A DNA stretch of 64,000 nucleotides from CAYFKJ01 sp964343605 (GTDB taxonomy: Bacteria > Pseudomonadota > Alphaproteobacteria > UBA2966), in NCBI GenBank assembly GCA_964343605.1, contig CAYFKJ010000002.1, positions 744,001-808,000 of the forward strand, given 5' to 3'. The notes beneath the pieces were generated by a model. The model searched no databases. It saw only the letters and a list, made by a program, of their open reading frames with translations, and had not been told where the DNA came from. The translations under genes and the position numbers were made by a program. Every line of letters starts with the position of its first letter. Positions within the stretch are counted from its first letter, which is position 1. This document shows, in pieces, positions 7,777 through 16,449 of the stretch.

Positions 7777-9747
7777 TCAAAGCCGGGCCTTGGCGGCCGC
7801 GGTAACGGCTTCGGCGGTGATGCCGAAATGCGGGAACAGATCCTTGGCCGGCGCGGAAGCGCCGAAACCCGTCATGCCGACGTGGGCGTCGGCGTATTTT
7901 TCCCAACCCTGGGCGACACCGGCCTCCACTGCGATCCGCACGGTACCGGGGCCCAATATACTCTCCTGTGTCGCCGCATCCTGTTCCGCGAATATTTCGA
8001 GGCAGGGCATCGAAACGACGCGTGTCGGAACACCGTCCGCCTGCAGTTGTTCGCGGGCCGCCGCGGCGACGCCGACTTCCGAGCCGGTGGCCAGAAGGCT
8101 GACTTTGGCCTCGCCATCCGCCGGAAGGAGCTCGTAGGCGCCCTGGGAACAGAGGTTGTCGTCGGTGTGTTCCGTGCGCACGGCGGCGAGACCTTGCCGG
8201 GTAAGCGCCAGCACCGAGGGGCCGTCCGTTCGTTGCAGGGCCAATGCCCAGCACTCAGCGGTCTCGACGGCATCGGCGGGGCGGAAAACGGCGACGTTCG
8301 GCATGGCCCGCATGCTGGGGATATGCTCCACCGGCTGGTGGGTCGGGCCATCCTCGCCGAGGCCGATGGAATCGTGCGTCAGCACGTAGATCACGCGCTG
8401 TCCCATCAGGGCCGACATGCGCAGCGCCGGTCTCAGGTAGTCGGAGAACACCAGAAAAGTACCGCCGTAGGGAATGACGCCGCCATGCAGCGCCAGGCCG
8501 TTCATCACCGCGCCCATGCCGTGCTCCCGGACGCCGTAATAGATGTAGCGTCCGGCATAGTCGCCGGGCGCGACGACGCCGAGGTCTGGCGTATCGGTGT
8601 TGTTGGATCCCGTGAGATCGGCGGAGCCGCCCATGGTGTCCGTCACGACGGGATTGATGGCCTTCAAAGCTTCCTGGCTGGATTTGCGCGTGGCCCAGCC
8701 CGGCGCTTCGTCTGCGAGTTTGCGCTTGTGCTCGTTGACGGCGTCCATCAGGCCCGCCGGCAGGTCACCCGCCATAGCGCGATTGAACTCAGCCTGTTCG
8801 GCATTGCTCTTGTCGGCAAGACGCTCCTTCCAGGCGGCGGCATCTGCGGCCCCGCGTGAGCCGGCGGCCCGCCAGGCCTCCAGGATGTCGCCGGGAACCT
8901 CGAACGGCGCATGGGACCAGCCGAGCGCTTCCCGCGCCAGGGCGATTTCGTCGTCACCGAGCGGCGCGCCGTGGGCACTCGCCGTGCCTTGTTTGTTGGG
9001 GGCGCCGTAGCCGATCTTGGTACGGCAGGCAATCAAGGACGGTTGGTTCGTGTTGCGCGCTGCTTCGATGGCGACGGCCACGGCTTCGGCGTCATGGCCG
9101 TCGCAGGCCGAAACGTCCCAACCGCTGGCGGCGAAGCGCGCCAGTTGGTCGTCGCTGGTCGAAAGGTCGGTTGAGCCGTCGATGGAAATACTGTTGTCGT
9201 CGAACAGAACGATCAATCGCCCGAGTTTAAGGTGTCCGGCCATGGACACGGCTTCGTGGCTGATCCCCTCCATCAGGCAGCCGTCGCCGGCGATCACGTA
9301 AGTGTAGTGATCGACCACGTCGTCGCCGAAGCGGGCGGCTAGGCGACGCTCGGCCAGCGCCATCCCGACGGCGTTCGCGAGACCCTGGCCCAAGGGTCCG
9401 GTCGTCGTCTCGATACCCGGCACGTGTCCGGTTTCCGGGTGCCCGGCCGTCAGGCTGCCAAGCTGACGGAAATTGCGGATCTGCTCCATATCGATGGCGT
9501 CATAGCCCGTCAGATGCAGCAGCGAATAGAGCAACATCGACCCGTGGCCTGCCGACAGCACGAAGCGATCGCGGTCCGGCCACTCCGGCCAAGCGGCGTC
9601 GTACTTGAGAAAACGCGTGTAAAGCACGGTGGCGACGTCGGCCATGCCCATGGGCATGCCCGGGTGACCGGAATTGGCCGCTTGCACGGCATCCATCGAA
9701 AGCGCGCGGATGGCGTTCGCCATGTCCGCATGATTGACAAGGCTCAT
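7777..9747 (-). CDS. tkt: Transketolase
   Basis: A 656-residue thiamine-diphosphate enzyme of the pentose phosphate and Calvin pathways. Visible motifs are SGHPGMPMGMADVATVLY (about residues 27-44), the ThDP/metal motif GDGCLMEGISHEA, and LTHDSIGLGEDGPTHQPVEH (about 455-474). Length is typical. It is the promoter-proximal gene of the four-gene central-carbon operon, with 324 bases of non-coding DNA upstream. Confidence 0.95.
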   Translation of the reverse strand: MSLVNHADMANAIRALSMDAVQAANSGHPGMPMGMADVATVLYTRFLKYDAAWPEWPDRDRFVLSAGHGSMLLYSLLHLTGYDAIDMEQIRNFRQLGSLTAGHPETGHVPGIETTTGPLGQGLANAVGMALAERRLAARFGDDVVDHYTYVIAGDGCLMEGISHEAVSMAGHLKLGRLIVLFDDNSISIDGSTDLSTSDDQLARFAASGWDVSACDGHDAEAVAVAIEAARNTNQPSLIACRTKIGYGAPNKQGTASAHGAPLGDDEIALAREALGWSHAPFEVPGDILEAWRAAGSRGAADAAAWKERLADKSNAEQAEFNRAMAGDLPAGLMDAVNEHKRKLADEAPGWATRKSSQEALKAINPVVTDTMGGSADLTGSNNTDTPDLGVVAPGDYAGRYIYYGVREHGMGAVMNGLALHGGVIPYGGTFLVFSDYLRPALRMSALMGQRVIYVLTHDSIGLGEDGPTHQPVEHIPSMRAMPNVAVFRPADAVETAECWALALQRTDGPSVLALTRQGLAAVRTEHTDDNLCSQGAYELLPADGEAKVSLLATGSEVGVAAAAREQLQADGVPTRVVSMPCLEIFAEQDAATQESILGPGTVRIAVEAGVAQGWEKYADAHVGMTGFGASAPAKDLFPHFGITAEAVTAAAKARL

Positions 9748-10071
9748 GTACCGGAAACTCCGTCAGCAAAGTCCATGGAAACGCCAAACCTTCCGCCCGC
9801 GACGGTATCACGCGATTTTTGCGGCAATATGGGGTGCGGCAAAGTCAGGAGGGGTTCAGCTAAAGAATGCATTCGTGATGTTGTAATGCCCGAGGCGGGA
9901 TCGTGAGGCGAAGTCTGCAAGCCGAACGGCCAAGCTGTGGAGAGGTTATACACCGGATTCACCGCCGGTCGACTCACAGATGTAAAAAATTTGTTCTATT
10001 ATATTAGAAAATACTAATATATCAACCTGTATACGGAAGTCGCCTCATGGAAATGCTTCCCATACTTGCCG
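9748..10071. other. Intergenic region upstream of tkt
   Basis: No gene was found in these 324 bases. The part next to dgcA (9978-10033) is strongly AT-rich (ATTATATTAGAAAATACTAA) and probably holds the tkt promoter on the minus strand. A single near-match to a DnaA box (TTATACACC, 9946-9954) is present. The dgcA stop lies at the far edge. I looked for a zapA or 6S RNA and saw neither. Confidence 0.5.
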
Positions 10072-11061
10072 TCAGCCCCACAATTCCGGCGGAGCGGGCT
10101 GCATAACGCTGTCGATGTATTCGATGCCGGGGTCGCGATCGTCGGTGAGCAGAAGCGGACCGTCCAGGTCGACGTAGGCCGCCAGTGAGCCGAGCAAGGC
10201 CGCCGGCGCCATGCCGAGCGAGGTTCCCACCATGCAGCCGACCATGACGCCCACGCCGCTTTGCTTGGCGGCGCCGATCAGCCGGATGGCTTCGGTCAGG
10301 CCGCCGGTCTTGTCCAACTTGACGTTGATGAAATCGTAGCGCCGCGCGACCTCGGCCAGGCCGGCGCTGTCATGGATGGATTCATCGGCGCAGACGGGTA
10401 CGGCGCGGCCCAGGCCGTCCAAGACGCCGTCGCTGCCCGCCGGTAATGGCTGTTCGACGAGCTTGACGCCGAGCTGGGCCAGCTCCCCGCCGTACTCGGC
10501 GACCATCACGGGCGTCCAGGCTTCGTTGGCGTCGACGATAATGGTTGCGGCCGGCGCTGCGACCCGAACGGCCCGGACACGGGCGATATCGTTCTCACCG
10601 CCAAGCTTGAGCTTCAACAACGGACGGTTGGCGTTTTGGCCGGCGGCCGCCGCCATCTCGCCCGGCGTGCCCAGGCTGATGGTGTAGGCGGTGGTGATCG
10701 GGCCCGGTTCCGGCAGGGCCGCCAGTTGCCACACCGGCGTTTCCTTGAGCTTGGCTTCGAGGTCCCACAATGCACAGTCCAGCGCGTTGCGGGCGGCGCC
10801 GGGACCCAGCAGGCTCTGCAGGGCTTCGCGGGTCAACGTACCGTCCTCGATGGGCAACCTGAGGCGCTCGATGTCGGCCACAGTGCTTTCGCGCGTTTCG
10901 CCGTAGCGCCGGTATGGCACGCACTCGCCCCGGCCGCGCACGCCGTCCTGATGCAGTTCCACCGTCACCACCTCGGCGACCGTCCTTTTGCCGCGGGAGA
11001 TCGTGAAGGCGCCCTGGATGTGCCACATCTCTTCGCGCAGGATCATGCGCCTTGGGGTCAT
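10072..11061 (-). CDS. dgcA: Enolase-superfamily racemase/epimerase, DgcA-like (N-acetyl-D-glutamate racemase or dipeptide epimerase)
   Basis: A 329-residue protein. The start is ATG 11061, which overlaps the stop of the upstream gene by 4 bases (ATGA). It has the two-lysine active site of the dipeptide-epimerase branch: KLKL (about residue 150), metal ligands in VDANEAW, LVEQPLP and CADES, and a second lysine in NVKLDKTGG. Its sequence type is L-Ala-D/L-Glu epimerase-like. Adjacency to a DUF1611/DgcN protein matches the DgcN-DgcA pair described for D-glutamate catabolism, in which DgcA racemises N-acetyl-D-glutamate. The substrate is inferred from context. Confidence 0.8.
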   Translation of the reverse strand: MTPRRMILREEMWHIQGAFTISRGKRTVAEVVTVELHQDGVRGRGECVPYRRYGETRESTVADIERLRLPIEDGTLTREALQSLLGPGAARNALDCALWDLEAKLKETPVWQLAALPEPGPITTAYTISLGTPGEMAAAAGQNANRPLLKLKLGGENDIARVRAVRVAAPAATIIVDANEAWTPVMVAEYGGELAQLGVKLVEQPLPAGSDGVLDGLGRAVPVCADESIHDSAGLAEVARRYDFINVKLDKTGGLTEAIRLIGAAKQSGVGVMVGCMVGTSLGMAPAALLGSLAAYVDLDGPLLLTDDRDPGIEYIDSVMQPAPPELWG

Positions 11062-12050
11062 TGCAGCGGATCCACAATACGGCCGACCCCATCCACCAAA
11101 GGATCGACGCACGGCAATCCCAGCTTGGCCTCCAGGTCCGAGGTATATTTCCGGCCTTCGTCCTCCGATAGCGCGGACGTGTTGACGGCGACGGCGATCA
11201 TTTTTGCGTCGGGATTTGTGAGCGTCGCGCTGACGACATTGGCATCGATACAAGCCTGCAAATCGGGGATGGGATGGCCGGGCAGGCCTCTCATATGGGT
11301 CCGTGTCGGTTCGTGGCACAACACCAGCGCGTCGGGCTGGGCGCCATGCAGCAGCCCCAGGCTGACGCCTGCATAGGCCGGATGGAAAAGAGAGCCCTGG
11401 CCCTCGATCAGGTCCCAGTGATCGGGCGCGGCATCGGGGCAGAGTGATTCCGTGGCGCCCGAGATGAAATCGGCCACGACGGCATCGACGGAGACGCCGC
11501 TGCTGGCGATGAATATTCCGGTCTGGCCGGTGGCGCGGAAATCCGCCTCCATGCCACGCGCGCGCATCTCCTTCTCGATGGCCAGCGAGGTGTACATCTT
11601 GCCCACGGAGCAATCGGAGCCCACTGTAAGGAGCCGCATACCGGAGCGCTTGACGCCCGTGCCGGTCACGAATTCTTGCTTGGGGTGGCGAACGTCGAAC
11701 AGCTTTCGGCCCAACCGCGCTGCTTCCGAGGCGATAGCGTCCTCGTCGGCCAGCCGCATGTGCAGTCCGCTGGCGATGTCCATACCGGAGCGCAACGCCG
11801 CGAGTATGGTGTCGGTCCAGTCCTCACCGAGGACGCCGCCGGCGTTGGCGACACCGATGACCATGGTTTTGACGCCTTTGTCCGCCGCTTCCTCGACCGT
11901 CATGTCAGTGAGGCCAAGATCTGCATTGCAGCCCGGCAGTCGCAATTGGCCGACGCACCAGTCGGGACGCCAGTCGGCCACGCCTTGCGCGGTTTTCGCC
12001 GCTAACTGGTCGCGGGCGTCGCCAAGGAAAAGGAGATAGGGCGTATCCAT
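11058..12050 (-). CDS. dgcN: DUF1611 protein, DgcN-like (D-glutamate N-acetyltransferase)
   Basis: A 330-residue protein of the DUF1611 family. A Rossmann-like N-terminal domain is followed by the P-loop-like motif GSDCSVGKM (about residues 145-153), then FRATGQTGIFIASSGVSVDA and EGQGSLFHPAY. DgcN is reported to acetylate D-glutamate before its racemisation by DgcA. The 4-base overlap with dgcA supports co-translation. A gamma-carbonic-anhydrase-like gene ends 13 bases upstream in the same direction. Confidence 0.8.
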   Translation of the reverse strand: MDTPYLLFLGDARDQLAAKTAQGVADWRPDWCVGQLRLPGCNADLGLTDMTVEEAADKGVKTMVIGVANAGGVLGEDWTDTILAALRSGMDIASGLHMRLADEDAIASEAARLGRKLFDVRHPKQEFVTGTGVKRSGMRLLTVGSDCSVGKMYTSLAIEKEMRARGMEADFRATGQTGIFIASSGVSVDAVVADFISGATESLCPDAAPDHWDLIEGQGSLFHPAYAGVSLGLLHGAQPDALVLCHEPTRTHMRGLPGHPIPDLQACIDANVVSATLTNPDAKMIAVAVNTSALSEDEGRKYTSDLEAKLGLPCVDPLVDGVGRIVDPLQ

Positions 12051-12063
12051 TCTAGCGGGCTCC

Positions 12064-12651
12064 TTATTGCTGTTCGAGTGCAGCGAATTCGGCTTGCAGG
12101 CGTTTCATTTCCTCGTTCGCCTTTTCTCTGAATTCGGCATCGTCCCAAACCCGATGATACCCTTTGGCGTAGGCGTGGGCATTACTGATGTAAAGAAAAG
12201 CGTTGAAGCGGTTGGCGATCCAATTGTTGCGGGTCTTCGTCACCTTGCCCGGCGTTCCCATAACGATGGAATTGTCGGGGATGACCTCTCGCTCCTTGAT
12301 GAAGGCGCCGCCCGCAACGATGCAGTTGTGACCGATGACGGCGCCGTCCATAACCGTGGCGTTGATGCCGATCAGGCAATTGTCGCCGATGGTGGCGCCG
12401 TGAATGGTGCAGTGATGGGTGATGGAGCAATAGGCGCCGATGCGGGTGGGGGTGCTGCCACCGACGTGGATGGCGACGAAGTCCTGGATGTTCGTTCCCT
12501 CGCCGATGGTGATCTCGAAGTTTTCCGCCCGCGCAACCACGTAGGGCCAGATGGAAGCATCACGTGCGACGCTCACCTTGCCGTAGAGCAGGGCGGTATC
12601 GTGAATGAAGGCGGGGTTGTCGAGCGTGACGTCGGAACCGAATTCGGGCAA
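12064..12651 (-). CDS. Gamma-carbonic-anhydrase/PaaY-like hexapeptide-repeat protein
   Basis: A 195-residue left-handed beta-helix protein with hexapeptide-repeat turns across about residues 15-140 (IGEGTNIQDFVAIHVGG, IGDNCLIGINATVMDGAVIG). Candidate zinc histidines are in AIHVGG and SITHHCTIHG. A C-terminal helix with a coiled-coil tendency ends the protein. Related proteins are gamma-type carbonic anhydrases or the PaaY and CaiE proteins. It probably heads the minus-strand unit with dgcN and dgcA, but its role there is unclear. Confidence 0.8.
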   Translation of the reverse strand: MPEFGSDVTLDNPAFIHDTALLYGKVSVARDASIWPYVVARAENFEITIGEGTNIQDFVAIHVGGSTPTRIGAYCSITHHCTIHGATIGDNCLIGINATVMDGAVIGHNCIVAGGAFIKEREVIPDNSIVMGTPGKVTKTRNNWIANRFNAFLYISNAHAYAKGYHRVWDDAEFREKANEEMKRLQAEFAALEQQ

Positions 12652-12846
12652 GGCGTGCTCCTCATCTCATGTGGTCGGGTAACTGCCCTACCACCATAAA
12701 AAACGACGGGCCCGGTCTTGAATGAGGTCCGGGCATCCGTCACATTGTTGCGATACCAATGATGTACACGCCGTGCGCTGGGGTCGTCAATTCCAGGAAC
12801 CCCGATTACCGTCGGCATTGTGTTGAACCGGGAGTCGCCGTCCGTC

Positions 12847-13401
12847 ATGTCCGTCCATGCCTTGCTATCCGTCACCGGAAAAGACCGCCTGGGTCTGGTG
12901 TCCGAATTGACGGCCCGTATTTTCGACCTCGGCGGCAACCTGGGGGACACGACGTTTGCGGTGCTGGGGACGGGCTTCGAATTCACCTCCGTCCTCGATT
13001 TTCCCGATGGCACGCGGCTCGAAGATATCGGCGACGAACTAAAGGCTTTGCCGTTGCTGGCCGACACGGACTTCCGCATCGAACCTTTCCGTTTCGAGAC
13101 CGAACACGACGAAACGGGGCGCATTACCCATCGTATCCGTATCAGCGGCGGCGATCAGCCGGGCCTGGTGGCGCGGCTGTCGGAGGTGTTCGTCAGTTTC
13201 GATGCCAACGTCGTGCGCATGAACTGTGAGCGCCTGGCCGACGATGCCGGCGGCCGGCCGCGCTTCATCACCCGCTTCGGCGTTGCCATACCGGAGAACC
13301 GGGCGGCCGCCTGTCTCGCCGCGGTGGGCAACACCGCCGGCCAGTTGGAAATGACCTGCACCTGGGACGAGGCCTGGGAAACCCGGACCAAAAAGCGGTA
13401 A
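12847..13401 (+). CDS. GcvR-like protein with two ACT domains
   Basis: A 184-residue protein. I use ATG 12847 (MSVHALLSVTGKDRLGLVS); an in-frame GTG at 12820 would add nine residues outside the fold. The first ACT domain spans residues 1-75 (KDRLGLVSELTARIFDLGGN) and the second about 88-170 (GGDQPGLVARLSEVFVSFDANV). GcvR-type proteins modulate glycine-cleavage regulation by binding amino acids and partner regulators. No gcv gene is nearby, so the target is unknown. It ends 13 bases before the end of the convergent mlaA-like gene. Confidence 0.8.
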   Translation: MSVHALLSVTGKDRLGLVSELTARIFDLGGNLGDTTFAVLGTGFEFTSVLDFPDGTRLEDIGDELKALPLLADTDFRIEPFRFETEHDETGRITHRIRISGGDQPGLVARLSEVFVSFDANVVRMNCERLADDAGGRPRFITRFGVAIPENRAAACLAAVGNTAGQLEMTCTWDEAWETRTKKR

Positions 13402-13414
13402 TTAATCGGTCGGG

Positions 13415-14734
13415 TTACTCTGCGCTGTCGAAAAGATCGTCGACGGCCTCCTGGGAAGTCCCGCCGCCGCGCCCCTTGTTGAGGTCGGATACGCGATTCT
13501 GATAGTAGGCTGCGCGCAAGGCGGCGTAGTAATCCACCGACGACGATCTCAGCGTATCGAGCGGCGCAATCAATTGTTCGCGGCCGACGATGGTTTCACC
13601 CACGGCACGGGCAATCTTCAAATCCCTGTTCAACAGGTACGATATGGGATCGGCGTAGCTGTCGACGACCTGACCGGTGCCGTCACGCAGCGTGCTGGGC
13701 CCCAGCAAGGGCAAGACCAGATAGGGTCCGGGCCCGAGGCCGTATGAATGAAGGGTTTGACCGAAATCGGCATGGTGTTTTTCCAAGCCGAAATCTTCAG
13801 CGACGTCGAAAATCCCCAGCACACCCACAGTGGAGTTGACCGCGAACCGGCCGAGCGAGACGGCGGCATCGGATCCGTCCAGTTGAATCGCATCATTGAC
13901 CGCGACAAGCGGTTCGTTGAGGTTGGCGAAAAACCGCTGCGCACCGGCTTTGGCCTGTATCGGCATAAGGAAGCCATAGAGCGCCGCAATGGGTTTCAGC
14001 ACCATGGTGTCGATGGCGTCGTTGAAGACGAAGATGGCCCGGTTGATACCCTCCAGGGGATCGCTGATTTCTTCGGCGCCGCCGGTCGGGGAGGCCTCCT
14101 CGTCCGCATCGGAGCCTTCCACGAGTTCTGTCGTCTGGGGCGACGGCGTCGGGGCGGGCGCCGTAACCTGGGGATAAACGGGCTGGGGATAAACCGGCGC
14201 GGTCGGGTAGCGGCGCAGGGGTGCCGCCGGCCGGGTCTGGTAGGCCGGGACCGTCTGGTAGGTCGGTAGAATCGTCGCGGACTGGTACGGCGTGACCCCG
14301 GTTCGCAATTGACTGAGGGGAACACCCGAAGCCTGTGAGATGACGCTGGCGAAACCGGGGTAGCTCCGCACCGCATGGCGGGCGATGGCCTGGCGGGAGG
14401 AAGGCGAAGCTGCGACCGCGGTCGAGACGATCTCCGCCGTTAGGTTTGGATGACTGGCGATCGCCGACGCCACGGCAACGCCCAGGGCGCTGTTGCCGCT
14501 GTCCCGGGCCCGCCTGGCCTGGATCCACTGCAGGGATTTCTGACCCAGGGCCCGGCCCACCGCAGCTTCCTCGGCAGCCAGAATTTTCGCGGACTGCGCC
14601 GCCGCGGCGATGCGGGCGACGACCTCAGGGGGTAACGCTGCGTGAACTCCGGCGGGCAGGAGCAACAGGATGGACAGGAGACCAAACGACCAAAGCCGGC
14701 GAAGCCTGTTCCGCCGGCCACCGGGGTACCTCAT
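13415..14734 (-). CDS. MlaA (VacJ)-family protein with a long N-terminal extension
   Basis: A 439-residue protein. The MlaA domain occupies about residues 224-420 (DPLEGINRAIFVFNDAIDTM, FANLNEPLVAVNDAIQ, DFGQTLHSYGLGPGPYLVLP). MlaA removes mislocalised phospholipid from the outer leaflet of the outer membrane. Ahead of it lie a signal peptide ending near AGVHA, an Ala-rich helical domain (40-130) and a Pro/Tyr/Gln linker (145-200). There is no lipobox cysteine, although classical MlaA is a lipoprotein. It shares an operon with a Sel1 protein (4-base overlap) and an MlaC-like protein. Confidence 0.85.
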   Translation of the reverse strand: MRYPGGRRNRLRRLWSFGLLSILLLLPAGVHAALPPEVVARIAAAAQSAKILAAEEAAVGRALGQKSLQWIQARRARDSGNSALGVAVASAIASHPNLTAEIVSTAVAASPSSRQAIARHAVRSYPGFASVISQASGVPLSQLRTGVTPYQSATILPTYQTVPAYQTRPAAPLRRYPTAPVYPQPVYPQVTAPAPTPSPQTTELVEGSDADEEASPTGGAEEISDPLEGINRAIFVFNDAIDTMVLKPIAALYGFLMPIQAKAGAQRFFANLNEPLVAVNDAIQLDGSDAAVSLGRFAVNSTVGVLGIFDVAEDFGLEKHHADFGQTLHSYGLGPGPYLVLPLLGPSTLRDGTGQVVDSYADPISYLLNRDLKIARAVGETIVGREQLIAPLDTLRSSSVDYYAALRAAYYQNRVSDLNKGRGGGTSQEAVDDLFDSAE

Positions 14735-15471
14735 TTGGCTTTGTTTCCTTTCGGTACCCAGGCTTGCGCTCTTTTCTTGGCCTCTTCAATCTCGGCGTCG
14801 TTCAGCCGCTTCTTCAGCGCCTTGACGTTTTCGACGGCGGTGACGTCGAATTGCTGCGCCGCCAGGAGCGACCACTTGAGCGCTTCGACATCGTCTCTCG
14901 CCGTGCCTTCGCCTTTCGCATACCGGGTTCCCATCTTGCTCTGCGCCTTGACGTGGCCCCGCTCAGCGGCCCGCAGAAACCAGGACACCGAGGTTACCGC
15001 GTCCGCCTGGACGCCGGTGCCGTCACGAAAGAACTTGCCGAGATTGTATTGCGCCCTGGCGTCGCCCTGCATGGCCGCCTTGGTAATCCATTCCGCCGCC
15101 TTTTTTTCGTGCTTCGGGACGCCGAGGCCGTATATGTACATTTTGCCGAGCGTGTATTGCGAACGGGCCAAACCTTGCGCCGCCGCCAAACCGTTTTTCG
15201 CCGCTTTCAACCACCAGCCGACGGCTTCCGTGTGGCTGCGCTCGACGCCTTTCCCTTCGTCATAGAGGACGCCGATATTGTACTGGGCGAGACTGTCTCC
15301 ACCCTCCGCGGCGGCGGTCCACTCCTTTAGGGCGGTGGCAAAGTCGGCTTTCTCGTAGGCCTCCCAACCGGTTTTGAAATCCGCCCTTGCGCCGCTGGGG
15401 GCGAGCGTCCAAAGGGCTGTGGCCAGTAACACGGCGATGACTGTTTTCAGGTGGTGACGTGTCTGGTGCAT
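14731..15471 (-). CDS. Secreted Sel1-repeat protein
   Basis: A 246-residue protein with an N-terminal signal peptide (hydrophobic 10-25, ending SGARA). Five or so Sel1 repeats follow (AQYNIGVLYDEGKGV, SQYTLGKMYIYGLGV, AQYNLGKFFRDGTGV, AQSKMGTRYAKGEGT), then a Lys-rich tail. It sits between the mlaC-like and mlaA-like genes (16-base gap, then a 4-base overlap), so it may be a periplasmic scaffold for the same lipid-trafficking function. That role is inferred from position only. Confidence 0.82.
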   Translation of the reverse strand: MHQTRHHLKTVIAVLLATALWTLAPSGARADFKTGWEAYEKADFATALKEWTAAAEGGDSLAQYNIGVLYDEGKGVERSHTEAVGWWLKAAKNGLAAAQGLARSQYTLGKMYIYGLGVPKHEKKAAEWITKAAMQGDARAQYNLGKFFRDGTGVQADAVTSVSWFLRAAERGHVKAQSKMGTRYAKGEGTARDDVEALKWSLLAAQQFDVTAVENVKALKKRLNDAEIEEAKKRAQAWVPKGNKAK

Positions 15472-15487
15472 CTCTCCTATCTCCGTG

Positions 15488-16171
15488 TCAATGAGACGCC
15501 AGGGCCGGAAGTTTGTCCGCGCGTGCGCGGAGGGCCGTCATCAGGCCGTCAACTCCGTTGTTCTTGATCATGGCGGCAAACTCGGAGCGCTGCGTAACCG
15601 CCATGCTCACGCCTTCCACCGAAATGTCGATGATGCGGAACTGGTTGCCCGTCGCCCGGATGCGCCAGTCGGCCTTTACCGGCGTGCCGTTCGGGCGGTT
15701 GATCAGCGAGCGCACCACCGCGTCCTTCTTGCCCGCCGCCCGTGCCGAGACGACTTCGAAGGTCTGGCCCGAATATCCGCCGAAGCGGGCTGAGTAGGTA
15801 TTCAGAATGTAGGCGCCGAAAAGGCGGAGGTATTCGGCTTGCTCGCTGGGGGACATGCGGCGCCAGTAGCGGCCCAAGACGAAGCGCCCGATAAACCTGA
15901 GGTCGAAGCCTTGGGCAAGCAATCTTCGCAATGTTGCTTCACGTTCGCTCAAGCTTGCACCCGGCGAACGGAGAACCTTAAGCGCCTGGTCAGCCAGCCA
16001 TTGGACGAATGCGGCGGCGCCTTCCGGCGGCGTGGCCGCTTTGGTTGTGCCCGTCAAAAGGAACGTGCCGCTCAGCGACGCCGCGAGGGCGCTCCCGATC
16101 AGCAAGCAGGCGCGCCGTCGATCTCTGCTGTTCCCGCCGTCGCTTAAGCCGTTGTCAGTTAAGATCGTCAC
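15488..16171 (-). CDS. MlaC/Ttg2D-family periplasmic lipid carrier
   Basis: A 227-residue protein with a twin-arginine-like leader (DRRRACLLIGSALAASLSG). The MlaC/Ttg2 domain follows (FVQWLADQALKVLRS, LRRLLAQGFDLRFIGRFVLG, the FRIIDISVEGVSM strand near the end). MlaC shuttles phospholipids between MlaA and the inner-membrane MlaFEDB ABC transporter. mlaFED genes are not in the window. It is the first gene of the minus-strand mlaC / Sel1 / mlaA unit, so its promoter faces the AT-rich region at 16.2-16.4 kb. Confidence 0.85.
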   Translation of the reverse strand: MTILTDNGLSDGGNSRDRRRACLLIGSALAASLSGTFLLTGTTKAATPPEGAAAFVQWLADQALKVLRSPGASLSEREATLRRLLAQGFDLRFIGRFVLGRYWRRMSPSEQAEYLRLFGAYILNTYSARFGGYSGQTFEVVSARAAGKKDAVVRSLINRPNGTPVKADWRIRATGNQFRIIDISVEGVSMAVTQRSEFAAMIKNNGVDGLMTALRARADKLPALASH

Positions 16172-16325
16172 GCTGAGGACCCTCGAAACACGCTTCGCCT
16201 AGACTGAAACGTATGTTTTCACCCTTGCGGCTGCGGCGCAAGTCCGGCCGCGAGGCTGGCCGCCGGAAAGAACTGTTCGAGGATGGGAGTTATAAAGCCT
16301 TGGAAATAAAGTCAAAAAAAAGGAA

Positions 16326-16386
16326 TGTGTATAAAATTGTGGATAACTTGTTGATAGAATGTTAAGCGTAAGTAAAGTTATACACA
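16326..16386. promoter_or_regulatory. Cluster of three DnaA boxes beside an AT-rich tract
   Basis: Three perfect matches to TTATNCACA lie within 61 bases: TGTGTATAA (16326-16334, reverse), TGTGGATAA (16338-16346, reverse) and TTATACACA (16378-16386, forward). An AT-rich tract (16387-16440, with runs of T and A) follows. This is the makeup of a replication-origin core or of a DnaA-controlled promoter. It lies between the mlaC-like start and the large RNA. I cannot tell which from the sequence alone. Confidence 0.6.
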
Positions 16387-16415
16387 ACTTTTTTAAAAAG
16401 AATCAAGTATTTTTG

Positions 16416-16448
16416 TTGAATTATTACTTTGATTTGGCCAATACTTAT
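16416..16448 (+). promoter_or_regulatory. Possible promoter of the large RNA
   Basis: TTGAAT (16416-16421) and TACTTA (16442-16447) lie just before the first hairpin of the RNA. The spacing of 20 bases is longer than ideal, so this is only a weak sigma-70-like candidate. The surrounding AT-richness, abrupt against the GC-rich RNA, supports a promoter somewhere in 16390-16450. Confidence 0.3.
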
Positions 16449-16449
16449 C

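Noticed and set aside
9946..9954. A second origin signal upstream of tkt (TTATACACC beside an AT-rich stretch)
   Set aside because: Only one imperfect DnaA box is present; the AT-rich part is more simply the tkt promoter region.
11062..11613. A 513-residue DgcA with a long N-terminal extension
   Set aside because: The extension is a shifted-frame reading of the dgcN gene; the ATGA overlap at 11058-11061 gives a normal 329-residue enzyme.
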